This document shows, one piece after another, positions 1-8,879 of a stretch of DNA of 64,000 nucleotides. The notes under the pieces are model-generated. The model was not told the origin of the DNA, did no database searches, and saw only the letters and a list, made by a program, of their open reading frames with translations. Numbering within the stretch: position 1 is the stretch's first letter; each line of letters starts with the position of its first letter. Position numbers and translations under genes: made by a program. This stretch comes from Candidatus Gastranaerophilales bacterium (lineage in GTDB: Bacteria > Cyanobacteriota > Vampirovibrionia > Gastranaerophilales > Gastranaerophilaceae), in assembly GCA_017461425.1 (NCBI GenBank), contig JAFTXY010000006.1:37301-101300 (forward strand). The letters run 5' to 3'.

Positions 1-96
1 TTTAACATTATGTGCAATAATATTTGCACTTGCAGACGATTTTGTATCAAAATATCCGTGTTCAAATAAAATTAAGTCCAATCTTTTTTTTGCCAC
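1..96 (-). CDS. tlyA: TlyA-family rRNA methyltransferase, N-terminal fragment (cut by window edge)
   Basis: The first 32 codons are visible. They begin at a GTG (94-96) and read VAKKRLDLILFEHGYF, followed by DTKSSASANIIAH. This matches the start of the S4 RNA-binding domain of the TlyA/FtsJ-like 2'-O-methyltransferases (hemolysin A family), where the xKKRLDxLLxExG pattern is typical. The catalytic domain lies outside the window. The gene follows the preceding small gene by 5 nt on the same strand, so it is probably the last visible member of a leftward operon. A TTG three bases further upstream is an alternative start. The family call rests only on the S4 segment. Confidence 0.7.
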   Translation of the reverse strand, partial: MAKKRLDLILFEHGYFDTKSSASANIIAHNVK

Positions 97-101
97 AACA
101 A

Positions 102-359
102 TTAACCTTGAACTAAATATTGTTCTTCTTGAAGCGCAACTCCAATAATTCTATCTGATAAAACTGCAGCTTTTTTAATTGGTCCTAATGGTTCAAATTC
201 AACCATTTTCACTTCTGTTGAATTAATTAGGTTTTTTAAGTCATCATAAACTTTTTGAGCATTATCAAAATATAAAACCATAGGACTTGTCATATCTTTG
301 CAAAATACTAAAAGCGCTGTTCTGATTTGAATTTGTCCTTGAATTTGTTGTTGTGACAT
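102..359 (-). CDS. Small conserved-looking protein of unknown function (85 aa)
   Basis: I do not recognise this family. The protein is soluble, with a Gln-rich start (MSQQQIQGQIQIR) and then an alpha/beta-like stretch (TALLVFCKDM, MVLYF). It has no signal peptide or membrane segment. The gene has a strong Shine-Dalgarno (AAGGAGT) before ATG, which supports it as real. It lies between tatD and tlyA in the same leftward direction, with short gaps of 11 and 5 nt, so it is probably co-transcribed with them. Confidence 0.75.
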   Translation of the reverse strand: MSQQQIQGQIQIRTALLVFCKDMTSPMVLYFDNAQKVYDDLKNLINSTEVKMVEFEPLGPIKKAAVLSDRIIGVALQEEQYLVQG

Positions 360-370
360 ATTAAAACTCC

Positions 371-1120
371 TTATATATTAAAAAATTCCTTAGCATTTTT
401 TGTAGTTTGTACTACAACACTATCATAAGGTATATTTCTCAATTTAGCAATTTCTTTTGCTGTAAATCCTATATATTTTGGGGAATTTTCATACCCTCTA
501 AAAGGATGCGGTGTTAAATATGGACAATCTGTTTCAAGCATTAAATCTTCCATTTTAATTTCTTGCGCAACTTCTTTTGGAACTTTTGCATTTTTAAATG
601 TTACAACCCCGCCAAGAGCGATTTTATAACCCAAAGAACAGCATTCTTTCATAAATTCAACACTGCCAGAAAAACAATGCAATAAAACTTTTTGAAGCTT
701 ATTTGATTTTAAAATCTCCAAAACATCATAATGCGCATCCCTATCATGCACGACCAAAGGCAAATTTAGCATTTTGGCTATTTCAATTTGTGTTTGAAAA
801 CATCTTTTTTGAATATCTTTATTTTCTTTTGTATAGTGATAATCTAAGCCGCATTCGCCAATTCCAATTACCTTTTTGTCTTTCGATAATTCAATTATTT
901 TTTTTGCAGTGTTGTCATTAAATTTTTCACAATCCTCTGGATGCACTCCTAAAAGTGCATAAACATCTTCAAATTTATGACAAATTTCAAGTATTTTTTC
1001 AAAATCATCCTCACTTGCAGCAGGGATAATAATTTCTTTAACTCCAGCTTGTCTTGCCTCTTTAATCCCTAATTCCGGATTTTCAAGCATATTTATATGT
1101 GCATGTGTGTCTATTAACAT
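371..1120 (-). CDS. tatD: TatD-family metal-dependent hydrolase/DNase
   Basis: This is a TIM-barrel metallohydrolase of the TatD family, which are 3'-5' DNases/RNases linked to DNA repair and quality control. The family metal-binding motifs are present in order: DTHAHINM at residues 4-11, GECGLDYHY near 95, VHDRDAHYD near 128, HCFSGS near 150 and LETDCPYLTPHPFRG near 200. The length of 249 aa is normal. There is no Shine-Dalgarno, but an extended -10 (TGCTAAAAT at 1127-1135) sits 6 bp before ATG, so a leaderless transcript is possible. The gene lies 38 nt downstream of the pilin-like gene. Confidence 0.95.
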   Translation of the reverse strand: MLIDTHAHINMLENPELGIKEARQAGVKEIIIPAASEDDFEKILEICHKFEDVYALLGVHPEDCEKFNDNTAKKIIELSKDKKVIGIGECGLDYHYTKENKDIQKRCFQTQIEIAKMLNLPLVVHDRDAHYDVLEILKSNKLQKVLLHCFSGSVEFMKECCSLGYKIALGGVVTFKNAKVPKEVAQEIKMEDLMLETDCPYLTPHPFRGYENSPKYIGFTAKEIAKLRNIPYDSVVVQTTKNAKEFFNI

Positions 1121-1158
1121 AATTATATTTTAGCAAATGAAAAGAAAATTAAAATATT

Positions 1159-1608
1159 TTATTCGCCTTTTGAATAAACAACAAAAGAAGGTGGTTTAAT
1201 AACAGTCCTAGCCATTAATTCGCCTTTATTATTATATGTTGTCAAAATAATCATATTTGCCTTATCATCAAATTCCACACTATTGCAACCCTTGCAAGTT
1301 GTTTCAAATGTATATGCCTGGGCTTTTTTATTATATGGATTTTGTGTTGTTAAATTTAATTCGCCAGCAACTTTTTGAGCCACTTGTGATGGTTTTATAT
1401 TAGAATTTGCCGCAAATTCTTCTAGCGCTTTAGATGTAAATATAGCACCATCCGCCTTAATTTTTGCCGCCATCATCACTTCTTGTTTATTCATGAAATT
1501 AGGAGAATAATATATTCCAATACCAACAAGTGCTAAAAGTATAACACTTAGTTCAATTGCTGTTATTTTTTTAATTTTGCAGAAATTGATATTATCTAAT
1601 AATTTCAT
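1159..1608 (-). CDS. Pilin-like single-pass membrane protein, function unknown (149 aa)
   Basis: A short basic cytoplasmic N-terminus is followed by KKITAIELSVILLALVGIGI. This resembles a type IV prepilin or pseudopilin start (FTLIE-like with the Glu at +5), but the residue before the putative cleavage site is Lys rather than Gly or Ala, so processing is uncertain. The remaining ~110 residues are soluble and contain a CKGC pair that could form a disulfide. The gene starts 3 nt after the NAGPA-domain gene and lies in the lptB-lptF line. A small LptC-like role is a conceivable alternative from context, but no sequence similarity to LptC is apparent. Confidence 0.6.
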   Translation of the reverse strand: MKLLDNINFCKIKKITAIELSVILLALVGIGIYYSPNFMNKQEVMMAAKIKADGAIFTSKALEEFAANSNIKPSQVAQKVAGELNLTTQNPYNKKAQAYTFETTCKGCNSVEFDDKANMIILTTYNNKGELMARTVIKPPSFVVYSKGE

Positions 1609-1611
1609 ATA

Positions 1612-2415
1612 TTACCTTTCAACAACTAGGAATGATTTAACTCTTCTTTGATATTTACCTAAAGAACCAATTGAAACATCTTTATAGTTTATTGCAGTTG
1701 ATAAACCACCATCAAAAGCCATTGCTTTTTTAACTTTTAAGTTTTCTTTCATATATTGAGCCATTTCATGGGCATCAACTTTATAGTCTTTTGTAAATAA
1801 TACTATGTATAGATATTTTCCTTTTAGCCCAATTGCGGTTCTTTCTCTTCTTTTTAAAATATCAACACTTTGAGATTTTACCATATCGCCATCATATACA
1901 ACAAACCCCTCCTTAACTAAATCCATTGTTGGATATAACATTGGACCAGCCTGCAGGGAATGCTTGATTTGATATCCTTTTTTAATTGGGTCATTATGAT
2001 ATGCAATATCAAATTTTAATTTATGATTTTTATTTTCTAAAATTCTTAATTCGCTACGCAACAAAACATTTTCTAAACGCCCTTCTTCTTTTAAGCTTTG
2101 AGCTAATTGAAAATGTTTTTCAACATCTGCTTTTAATTCATTATCAATAGTTACATAAGAAACGCTTTTGCCATTTTTTACATCAAAAAAACCGCCATTA
2201 ACAACTAAATCAAAACAATTGTCGTCATATACTTTTTTTGGAGTTGTAAGTCTTTTTGTTATAAATGGTTTTATTTTATTGCCATATTTTTTTGTATCAA
2301 TTTTGAATACCCATATTCCAAAATCGTCGTTTATAACTTCGATTTTTTCTTTTGCTAAAACTGGACAAAAACTAAAAATCAATAAAAAAATTATGGTTAA
2401 TATTTTCTTTTTCAT
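1612..2415 (-). CDS. Secreted phosphodiester glycosidase (NAGPA-domain) protein
   Basis: The N-terminus is a clear signal peptide (MKKKILTIIFLLIFSFCPVLA). The mature part carries the signature of the phosphodiester glycosidase/NAGPA domain (PF09992 type): VVNGGFFD near residue 70, LQAGPMLYP near 155, RRERTAIGL near 190 and MAFDGGLSTAI near 235. Bacterial members are periplasmic or envelope proteins of mostly unknown substrate. The ATG overlaps the lptF stop (TAATG), so the two are translationally coupled. Together with LptB and LptF this suggests an envelope-glycan role, which is inference. Confidence 0.85.
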   Translation of the reverse strand: MKKKILTIIFLLIFSFCPVLAKEKIEVINDDFGIWVFKIDTKKYGNKIKPFITKRLTTPKKVYDDNCFDLVVNGGFFDVKNGKSVSYVTIDNELKADVEKHFQLAQSLKEEGRLENVLLRSELRILENKNHKLKFDIAYHNDPIKKGYQIKHSLQAGPMLYPTMDLVKEGFVVYDGDMVKSQSVDILKRRERTAIGLKGKYLYIVLFTKDYKVDAHEMAQYMKENLKVKKAMAFDGGLSTAINYKDVSIGSLGKYQRRVKSFLVVER

Positions 2416-3542
2416 TATAAATCCTTCACTTTTTTAATTATAAAAATAGATATTATAAATAAAATCATTGGGAAGCTTGCAGCCAAAAATGGAGTTAATA
2501 CACCCTTTTGGGCCAACAAATCAAAAAATGGAAGCGTTATATAATATCCAAAAATCATTCCAACAGCAATTGTAAATCCAACAAGTCTTTGAGAACGAGG
2601 AGGAGCAAATCCTAATAAACATCCAATTATTGCAAACAAAATACAAGTAAATGGATGAAGATATCTTTGATAAAGCTTTGCTTTAAAATATCTATAATCA
2701 TCAGAAAAATTGGCTTTTTTCAATAATTTTGTATACGTTTTTATTTGATGATTAGTGAAAACTCTTTCTTTTCTTGTTGCATTAAGCATTAAATCATAAA
2801 CTTCTTTTGCTTTATTTTTTTCTTCTAAAATTGGGTATTTATCTACTCTTTTTGTTTTTCTATATATGCCATCATCATCAATTTCATATATCAAAGCGTC
2901 ATACAGCATCCAGCAATTTTCTTCTTTTTTAGTTATTGGTGCAAAAACTATACTTTTGAACATAACAGCATCTGAATATTTTTCGCTTGCAAAATTCATA
3001 ACCGTTATATTTTCAATAACTTCTGTATCAAATCTTGATACAATTATGTTTTGTTTTGGAGTTTTATCAGGATTTTCAACAATATAAACAAAATGACTTC
3101 CACCACCTCTTGATTCACCAAGTTTTTGGCTTGCGACAGGAACTAATTTATCATTTACTCCGTAACAAAAAAACGATAAAACACATCCAAAACAAATAAC
3201 TGGAAGCATAATTCTATTAAAAGAAAGTCCAATTCCTCTTAAAATTGCAAGTTCGGAATTTTTTGAAAGCCTATCAAAAGTAAAAATAGAACCCAATAAA
3301 ATTCCAACAGGAATAGCTTTTGCTAAAACTTTTGGAATTTCAAGAATTAACTTTTTAATTCCTTGCTCAAAAGTCATAACATCTGTAAGAATTTTTTTGA
3401 TAATTTTAAATAATGTTTCAGGCGCTATCCAAACAATGATAAATAAAATTAAGCATACCATTGTTGCACCAAAAACTTGAGATAAAATAAATTTATCTAG
3501 TAAGGTTAATTTAAAGTTTTTTATTTTATCTATCAAAATCAT
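2415..3542 (-). CDS. LptF/LptG-family lipopolysaccharide export permease
   Basis: This inner-membrane permease of the YjgP/YjgQ family moves LPS from the inner membrane toward the outer membrane together with LptB and LptC. Three predicted membrane segments lie at the N-terminus (residues ~25-45, 65-90, 105-130), then a periplasmic domain of ~150 residues, then three C-terminal segments (~295-375). The segment KNSELAILRGIGLS is the cytoplasmic coupling-helix region that contacts LptB. The length of 375 aa is typical. The gene starts 3 nt after lptB, as in many bacteria. Whether it corresponds to LptF or LptG cannot be decided; only one permease gene is in the window. Confidence 0.9.
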   Translation of the reverse strand: MILIDKIKNFKLTLLDKFILSQVFGATMVCLILFIIVWIAPETLFKIIKKILTDVMTFEQGIKKLILEIPKVLAKAIPVGILLGSIFTFDRLSKNSELAILRGIGLSFNRIMLPVICFGCVLSFFCYGVNDKLVPVASQKLGESRGGGSHFVYIVENPDKTPKQNIIVSRFDTEVIENITVMNFASEKYSDAVMFKSIVFAPITKKEENCWMLYDALIYEIDDDGIYRKTKRVDKYPILEEKNKAKEVYDLMLNATRKERVFTNHQIKTYTKLLKKANFSDDYRYFKAKLYQRYLHPFTCILFAIIGCLLGFAPPRSQRLVGFTIAVGMIFGYYITLPFFDLLAQKGVLTPFLAASFPMILFIISIFIIKKVKDL

Positions 3543-3545
3543 AAC

Positions 3546-4286
3546 TTATAGAACAAAATCTTTTCCTAAATAAAACTCTTTTGCAACAGGATCAACAGCA
3601 ACATCAGTACTTTTGCCTGAAATTTTAATTTTTCCATCAAATATAACATTTGCTCTATCTGTAATCGACAATGTTGCTTTTGGGTTATGGTCAGTAATTA
3701 ATATACCAATACCTTTTTCTTTTGCTAATTTATAAATATTTTCTTTAATTTCGCCTATTGCAATAGGGTCAATTCCCGTAAAAGGTTCATCTAAAAGAAT
3801 AAATGAAGGTGTCGCAGCTAATGCTCTAGCGATTTCAACCCTTCTTCTTTCTCCTCCAGATAAAGCAACAGAAGATGCTTTTCTTAATTTTGCAACACCA
3901 AATTCTGTTAATAAATTTTCTAATAATTCATCTTTTTGTTCTTGATTTAATTTATCATTCATTTCAAGAACAAGTTTTAAATTATCTTCAACATTTAATT
4001 TTCTAAAAATCGAAGTTTCTTGCGGAAGATAACCTATTCCAAGTTTTGCTCTTTCATTCATCGGAAGATTTGTAATATCAATTATATTTCCATTATCTTC
4101 TTCTATTAAAACTTGCCCACTATTAGCCCTGACAAGACCAACAACCATATAAAATGTTGTTGTTTTACCAGCGCCATTTGGACCTAAAAGACCAACAACT
4201 TCCCCTTTATTAACATCGAAAGATACATCATTAACAACCGATCTATCTCCGTAAATTTTAACAAGATTTTTAGTTATTATTCTCAT
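3546..4286 (-). CDS. lptB: LptB, ATPase of the LPS export ABC transporter
   Basis: This is a cytoplasmic ABC ATPase that powers lipopolysaccharide extraction. It shows Walker A (GPNGAGKTT near residue 35), the Q-loop (YLPQETSIFRKL), the ABC signature LSGGERRR near 143, Walker B (FILLDEPFTGID near 161) and the switch histidine (ITDHN). The QETSIFRKL stretch is characteristic of LptB rather than of other ABC ATPases. The adjacent downstream permease confirms the role. An AGAG Shine-Dalgarno precedes ATG. Confidence 0.93.
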   Translation of the reverse strand: MRIITKNLVKIYGDRSVVNDVSFDVNKGEVVGLLGPNGAGKTTTFYMVVGLVRANSGQVLIEEDNGNIIDITNLPMNERAKLGIGYLPQETSIFRKLNVEDNLKLVLEMNDKLNQEQKDELLENLLTEFGVAKLRKASSVALSGGERRRVEIARALAATPSFILLDEPFTGIDPIAIGEIKENIYKLAKEKGIGILITDHNPKATLSITDRANVIFDGKIKISGKSTDVAVDPVAKEFYLGKDFVL

Positions 4287-4342
4287 ATTTACTCTCTTTT
4301 ATAGATATAAACAATTATATTATAAAATTAATTTTTAAAATA

Positions 4343-5212
4343 TTATTTATATATTTTTATTAAAAAGTCGCTTCCTTTTAGAATTAGGTATTTTTTATTT
4401 TTTTCAACTATTTCATATGTTTTTCGATTTTTTGTTTTTTCATCTAATTCAATAAACTCATACTTTGAAAATTCGAAATAATATCTAAAAACTTTTACAA
4501 AAGGATTGCACCAAGGGTACAATGCTCTTAAATGGCGATACACGTCTTCTTTTGATTTATTTAAATCGATAACCATTTCTTTTGCGCTTATTTGTTTTTC
4601 ATAAGTGGCAAAATCTTCGTTTTGCTTAATTGGTTGTATTTGTTTTGTTTCAAACAAATCTAATAATTCTTTTACCATTACTTTTGCAAGCCTTGTGGTT
4701 TTCTCTTTTAAGCTTGCTCCTGTTTCATTTTCATCAATCGTTATTGCTTCTTGAAGAATAATATCGCCTCTATCGAATTTCTCATTCATAAAATGAATTG
4801 TAAGTCCTGATACTTTTTGATTTAAATATATGGACCAAAAATATGGATTTGCTCCTCTATTTTTTGGCAAAAGTGCTGGATGAAAATTTATACAAGGCAC
4901 CAAATTTAAAATATCAGATTTAAATTTTTCACTCCAAGAACCAACAATTATCATATCAGGGTTTAATTTTTCAATTTCTTGATAAAATTTAGCCCCATTA
5001 ACACTATTTCCTTTAATGTCATATAGCTTTTTAGATTTTATAACTGTATAGTCTTTTGAAGGATTAAAAATATCCTTAAAGAACAATTTAAATCTAGAAT
5101 TTCTAATTCTATCTAGTCTAAAAACTCCAAGAATTTCATCACCCCTTGATTGAACACCCTCAATCAAAGAATAAAGCATTTTATCGTATCCTACTATAAC
5201 AACTTTTGCCAT
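4343..5212 (-). CDS. Formyltransferase-family protein (methionyl-tRNA formyltransferase-like)
   Basis: Counted from ATG 5210-5212, the protein has an N-terminal Rossmann-like beta strand (MAKVVIVGYD) and a formyl-transferase core with NFHPALLPKNRGANPYF and the catalytic-type Asp in FDRGDIIL. A C-terminal domain resembles Formyl_trans_C (VYRHLRALYPWCNPF). It uses 10-formyl-THF chemistry, but whether the substrate is Met-tRNA or a sugar nucleotide cannot be told. The open frame runs 35 codons further upstream into the clpP start, but that part reads as non-coding. TATAAT at 5220-5225 lies 7 bp before the chosen ATG and no Shine-Dalgarno is seen, so the mRNA is probably leaderless. Confidence 0.75.
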   Translation of the reverse strand: MAKVVIVGYDKMLYSLIEGVQSRGDEILGVFRLDRIRNSRFKLFFKDIFNPSKDYTVIKSKKLYDIKGNSVNGAKFYQEIEKLNPDMIIVGSWSEKFKSDILNLVPCINFHPALLPKNRGANPYFWSIYLNQKVSGLTIHFMNEKFDRGDIILQEAITIDENETGASLKEKTTRLAKVMVKELLDLFETKQIQPIKQNEDFATYEKQISAKEMVIDLNKSKEDVYRHLRALYPWCNPFVKVFRYYFEFSKYEFIELDEKTKNRKTYEIVEKNKKYLILKGSDFLIKIYK

Positions 5213-5303
5213 TAAATTTATTATACAATAATTAAATGAAAATATAGAATTAACCTTTTTAAAAGAAAAATTTGATATATAATAAAGAAAAAAAGGATAA
5301 ACT

Positions 5304-5912
5304 ATGTACGGAATCAACGAGTATAAAATTTTAGACTATGTGCCAACAGTTGTTGAAGCTTCAAGCAGAGGAGAAAGATCATTTGATATTTTCTCAAGAT
5401 TATTAAGAGAAAGAATTATTTTCTTAGGTTCTGAAATTGATGATGATGCTGCAAATTCAATCGTTGCACAATTATTACTATTAGATAGTGAAAATTCAGA
5501 AAAAGATATTATGTTGTATATTAATTCTCCAGGCGGAGTTATTACTGCTGGTATGGCAATATATGACACAATGAAACTGATTAAAGCTGATGTTTCTACA
5601 ATTTGTCTTGGCGATGCTGCTTCTATGGGCGCATTTTTGTTGTCAGGCGGAACAAAAGGGAAAAGATTAGCATTACCTAATTCAAGAATAATGATTCACC
5701 AACCATTAGGCGGTGCTAAAGGTCAAGCAACTGATATTGAAATTGAAGCAAAAGAAATTCTAAGAATGAAATCTATGTTAAATGGTCTTTTAGCAGAACA
5801 TACTGGACAAAAAATCGAAAAAATAGCAAAAGATACAGAACGTGATAACTTTATGACTGCCCAAGAAGCACTTGAATATGGCTTAATTGATAAAATTATC
5901 ACAAAAGATTAA
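5304..5912 (+). CDS. clpP: ATP-dependent Clp protease proteolytic subunit
   Basis: This serine peptidase forms the ClpP barrel that degrades proteins fed by Clp ATPases. The nucleophile is Ser107 in GDAASMGAF and the histidine is His132 in IMIHQPLGG; the Asp lies in the [15 protein letters not shown] region. The length of 202 aa is normal. An AAAGGA Shine-Dalgarno precedes ATG. The gene is monocistronic: it is divergent from the formyltransferase gene and followed by a terminator. No ClpX/ClpA gene is in the window. Confidence 0.97.
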   Translation: MYGINEYKILDYVPTVVEASSRGERSFDIFSRLLRERIIFLGSEIDDDAANSIVAQLLLLDSENSEKDIMLYINSPGGVITAGMAIYDTMKLIKADVSTICLGDAASMGAFLLSGGTKGKRLALPNSRIMIHQPLGGAKGQATDIEIEAKEILRMKSMLNGLLAEHTGQKIEKIAKDTERDNFMTAQEALEYGLIDKIITKD

Positions 5913-5930
5913 TAAAATATTTAATATAAA

Positions 5931-5959
5931 AAAGGCCTCTAAAAAGAGGTCTTTTTTTT
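5931..5959 (+). terminator. Rho-independent terminator of clpP
   Basis: The stem GGCCTCT/AGAGGTC has an A-rich loop and is followed by an eight-T run, 19 nt after the clpP stop. Confidence 0.85.
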
Positions 5960-6103
5960 GGACTTTTTTAAAAAAATCATTATAAAAAATATGAATTCCC
6001 TTAAAAATAAAAAACTAACTACATCAATTGTATGATTTTTTAAAATTAAATTTAATCTTAAAAAATCAAAGACGACATTAATTACAGGGGAAACGGGTAA
6101 ATT

Positions 6104-6766
6104 ATGTTCAGTCCACAAATTCAAAATTATATAAATACATCTTCTCATGCGTCGGCATTAAATCGTGCGCAAGAGATTAACAACTACATAAATTCAATTT
6201 ACCCTCAAACAAATGTTCAGGAAAATAATAAATTAAGTGCTTTTGAAGAAATATTAGCTGAATCAAAACAAGATGTTCAATCAAATAGTATTTTCAAGCT
6301 CGATTCTCCGCCAAACGTTAAAAAAACATCTCTAAATCTTCCTTTTGGTTCATTATCCAAGATAAGCACAAACGAAAAACCATCAAGCACAAAAGAAGCA
6401 ATCTTAGGATATGTAAAAAATGCTTGTGAAAAATATGGAGTAGAAGAAAAACTAATCAAAGCATTGATTAAACAGGAATCTGGTTTTAATCCAAACGCAA
6501 TTTCAAAAGCAGGTGCTCAAGGTTTAATGCAATTAATGCCAGCAACTGCAAAATCTTTAGGAGTTAAAGATGCAATGAACCCACAACAAAATATTGAAGG
6601 TGGGGTTAAATACTTGAAACAGATGTTAGATAAATATCACGGAAACAAAATACTTGCACTTGCTGCTTATAATGCAGGACCAGGAGCAGTAGATAAATAT
6701 GATGGAGTTCCTCCATATAAAGAAACTCAAAATTATGTTAAATCAATTTTGGCAAATTACCTATAA
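6104..6766 (+). CDS. Lytic transglycosylase (SLT domain), first gene of a flagellar operon
   Basis: The C-terminal ~115 residues form an SLT/goose-lysozyme-like domain. The catalytic Glu is in ALIKQESGF, followed by SKAGAQGLMQLMPATAKSLG, IEGGVKYLKQML and ALAAYNAGPGAVDKY. The N-terminal ~105 residues are low-complexity, Asn/Ser-rich and lack a signal peptide. It lies 11 nt upstream of fliE, so a likely job is opening peptidoglycan for the rod/basal body, as FlgJ or other flagellum-linked transglycosylases do. Export could be through the flagellar type III apparatus, which is inference. Confidence 0.88.
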   Translation: MFSPQIQNYINTSSHASALNRAQEINNYINSIYPQTNVQENNKLSAFEEILAESKQDVQSNSIFKLDSPPNVKKTSLNLPFGSLSKISTNEKPSSTKEAILGYVKNACEKYGVEEKLIKALIKQESGFNPNAISKAGAQGLMQLMPATAKSLGVKDAMNPQQNIEGGVKYLKQMLDKYHGNKILALAAYNAGPGAVDKYDGVPPYKETQNYVKSILANYL

Positions 6767-6777
6767 AGGAATAAAAA

Positions 6778-7092
6778 ATGAACAAAATAAACAAAGTTAA
6801 TTTTTATCAAATGAATAATATCGAACCAATGCATTTAAATGGAAATATTTCTATAAATGCACAAGATACAAATGTTAAAAGTTTTAAAGATGTTGTATGT
6901 GACATGATGGGCGAAATCAATGAAATCACAAACAAACCAGAACAATTAACAAAAGATGCTATGCAAGGAAAAGCTGATATTCATGATGTTATGGCAGCAA
7001 TTGCGCAAAGCGAATTAACTGTACAAGCAGCATCAACCATCACTGGAAAAATCCTACAAACATATGAGAAAATCATGCAAATACAAATCTAA
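6778..7092 (+). CDS. fliE: FliE-like flagellar hook-basal body protein (copy 1)
   Basis: The C-terminal half matches FliE: GKADIHDVMAAIAQSEL, then a helix ending in LQTYEKIMQIQI, as in the family pattern (dvhdVmiA...AYqEImrmqI). FliE links the MS ring (FliF) to the rod. The length of 104 aa is typical. It sits directly upstream of fliF, where fliE is classically found. A second, longer FliE-like protein is encoded at 43584-44069. Confidence 0.85.
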   Translation: MNKINKVNFYQMNNIEPMHLNGNISINAQDTNVKSFKDVVCDMMGEINEITNKPEQLTKDAMQGKADIHDVMAAIAQSELTVQAASTITGKILQTYEKIMQIQI

Positions 7093-7143
7093 TCTTAACT
7101 TTCAGAAATTATAATAGTATAATTTTAATTAAAGAATAAGCCT

Positions 7144-8859
7144 ATGCAAAAATTTGACCTAAAACAAATCACAGAAAACAAACCATTATTTTACACAATT
7201 ATATGTTGTGTAAGTATTGCTGCAATTATGTTTATTATAATGATTGCAACATTAGCAAGTGTTAATAATTCAACAAGCAACAATCCTCAAAAACAATTAA
7301 AAGCTTCTGAAAAAATCATTAAAAACGATCCTGTTACATTGTTCACAACAGAAAACACAGGTAAAGCTATTGAGGTACAAGCTCTTTTGGCTCGTGAACA
7401 AATTGTTGCTTCAAGAGTTGATACAGGTTCAAAAACAAGTGTTATCTTAAAAGAATATACCCAAGATCAAAGAGATAGAGCACTTTTGGCAATTGTTAAA
7501 AGTGGATTATTAGATGAACACACAGGCTTAGAAATTTTTGACAAAGGCGATTTTACATCAACCAAAGATGATAAAAAAATCAGATTAATTAGAGCAATCA
7601 ACGGAGAATTAGCAAGATTAATTAGAAAAATTCCTCCAATTGAAAATGCTCAAGTATTTATTTCAATTCCAGAACAAACATTCTTTGCTCAAAATCAAAA
7701 ACCAATTACTGCAACAGTACAAATCACAATGCCTTCAGGCGATAGATTAGATAATATGAAAGTAAAAGCAATCTCAAATCTTTTACTTGGTGCGGTTCAT
7801 GGTCTTGAAGCAGATAATATCTCAATTACAGATACTAATGGAACAGTATATAATTCAATCATTGGCGCATCTGATGATGCAATTGCAAAAATCGAAGAAA
7901 ACGATAAATACATGCAATCCAAAGTTAATGCCCAACTTGATAAACTTCTTGGTAAAGGCAATTATATTGCAACAGTTTCAACATTTTTAACACAAGCCCC
8001 TGTTGAAAAATCAAGCATTTTATACGACCCTAACCAAAAAACTTCAGTTAGCGAACAAAAATTCAGAGAAAATCTTGGAGATAATCATAATGATACATCT
8101 TCAACAGGCATAAATCCTGTTAGCATGTATGTTCCAAATGGCATTAAAACATCAGTTTCAGCTGGCTCATCTTCACAAGATAGACAATATTCTAGAACAG
8201 CAACAGAAACACAATTTGGAGTTTCAAAAACACAAATAAACGAATATATGTCAGCAGGCATTATTGAAGAAATATCAATCGCTGTATCTATTGAAGAAAG
8301 TGCAATTCCTGCGAATATGAGCTTATATGAACTAAAAACATTAATTGCTCATGCGGCAAGTCCAAAAGTTGAGCCCGAAAACGTTTCAATTGCATTTGTT
8401 GAATCAAATAGCTTGATATTAGCTCCAGATAAAGAAAATGAACTTCCGAAACCAGAAGAATCAGGAAATCCTTGGTGGGTTGTTGGCGCATTACTTCTTG
8501 GTGGATTGATATTTGGCTTAACACACATAGGTAAAAAAGTTAAAAAAGAAGCTAAAAAACAAGAAGAAGAACTTGAATACCTAAGACAAATTGCAGCAAG
8601 CCAAGAACAACAATTAAAAGATGTTACAAAACAAGCATCAACATTAATTGCACAACAAGAACAAATGGCTCAAAGTTTTATAGAACAAAAAAATCAATAT
8701 GCTCTTGCTCTAGAACAAGCAAAATCAATGGCAAGTGCACCTAGCTCAAATGATAAATATAATTTATCAGAAGCGATAGATGAATTAGAATCAGATTTTA
8801 ATTCATTAGATGAAAATGAAGCAATAGAAAAAATTAAAAACTGGATTGAAAGCGCATAG
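7144..8859 (+). CDS. fliF: FliF, flagellar MS-ring protein
   Basis: The MS ring of the flagellar basal body is built from FliF. Membrane helix 1 is at residues ~14-38 (LFYTIICCVSIAAIMFIIMI) and helix 2 near 443-462 (WWVVGALLLGGLIFGLTHIG). The periplasmic part contains the YscJ-like ring-building motifs (RAINGELARLIRKIPPIENAQVFIS, split over residues 147-171). The C-terminal cytoplasmic tail is long, coiled-coil-like and acidic at its end (SEAIDELESDFNSLDENEAI), as needed for FliG binding. At 571 aa it is a normal length. It is followed by fliG after 20 nt. Confidence 0.95.
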   Translation: MQKFDLKQITENKPLFYTIICCVSIAAIMFIIMIATLASVNNSTSNNPQKQLKASEKIIKNDPVTLFTTENTGKAIEVQALLAREQIVASRVDTGSKTSVILKEYTQDQRDRALLAIVKSGLLDEHTGLEIFDKGDFTSTKDDKKIRLIRAINGELARLIRKIPPIENAQVFISIPEQTFFAQNQKPITATVQITMPSGDRLDNMKVKAISNLLLGAVHGLEADNISITDTNGTVYNSIIGASDDAIAKIEENDKYMQSKVNAQLDKLLGKGNYIATVSTFLTQAPVEKSSILYDPNQKTSVSEQKFRENLGDNHNDTSSTGINPVSMYVPNGIKTSVSAGSSSQDRQYSRTATETQFGVSKTQINEYMSAGIIEEISIAVSIEESAIPANMSLYELKTLIAHAASPKVEPENVSIAFVESNSLILAPDKENELPKPEESGNPWWVVGALLLGGLIFGLTHIGKKVKKEAKKQEEELEYLRQIAASQEQQLKDVTKQASTLIAQQEQMAQSFIEQKNQYALALEQAKSMASAPSSNDKYNLSEAIDELESDFNSLDENEAIEKIKNWIESA

Positions 8860-8879
8860 CGCACAATTAATAGGGGAAA

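Noticed and set aside
4343..5317. Longer start for the formyltransferase (into clpP)
   Set aside because: The first 35 codons are hydrophobic junk-like sequence overlapping the clpP promoter; the Rossmann strand begins at the ATG at 5212, directly after a TATAAT box.
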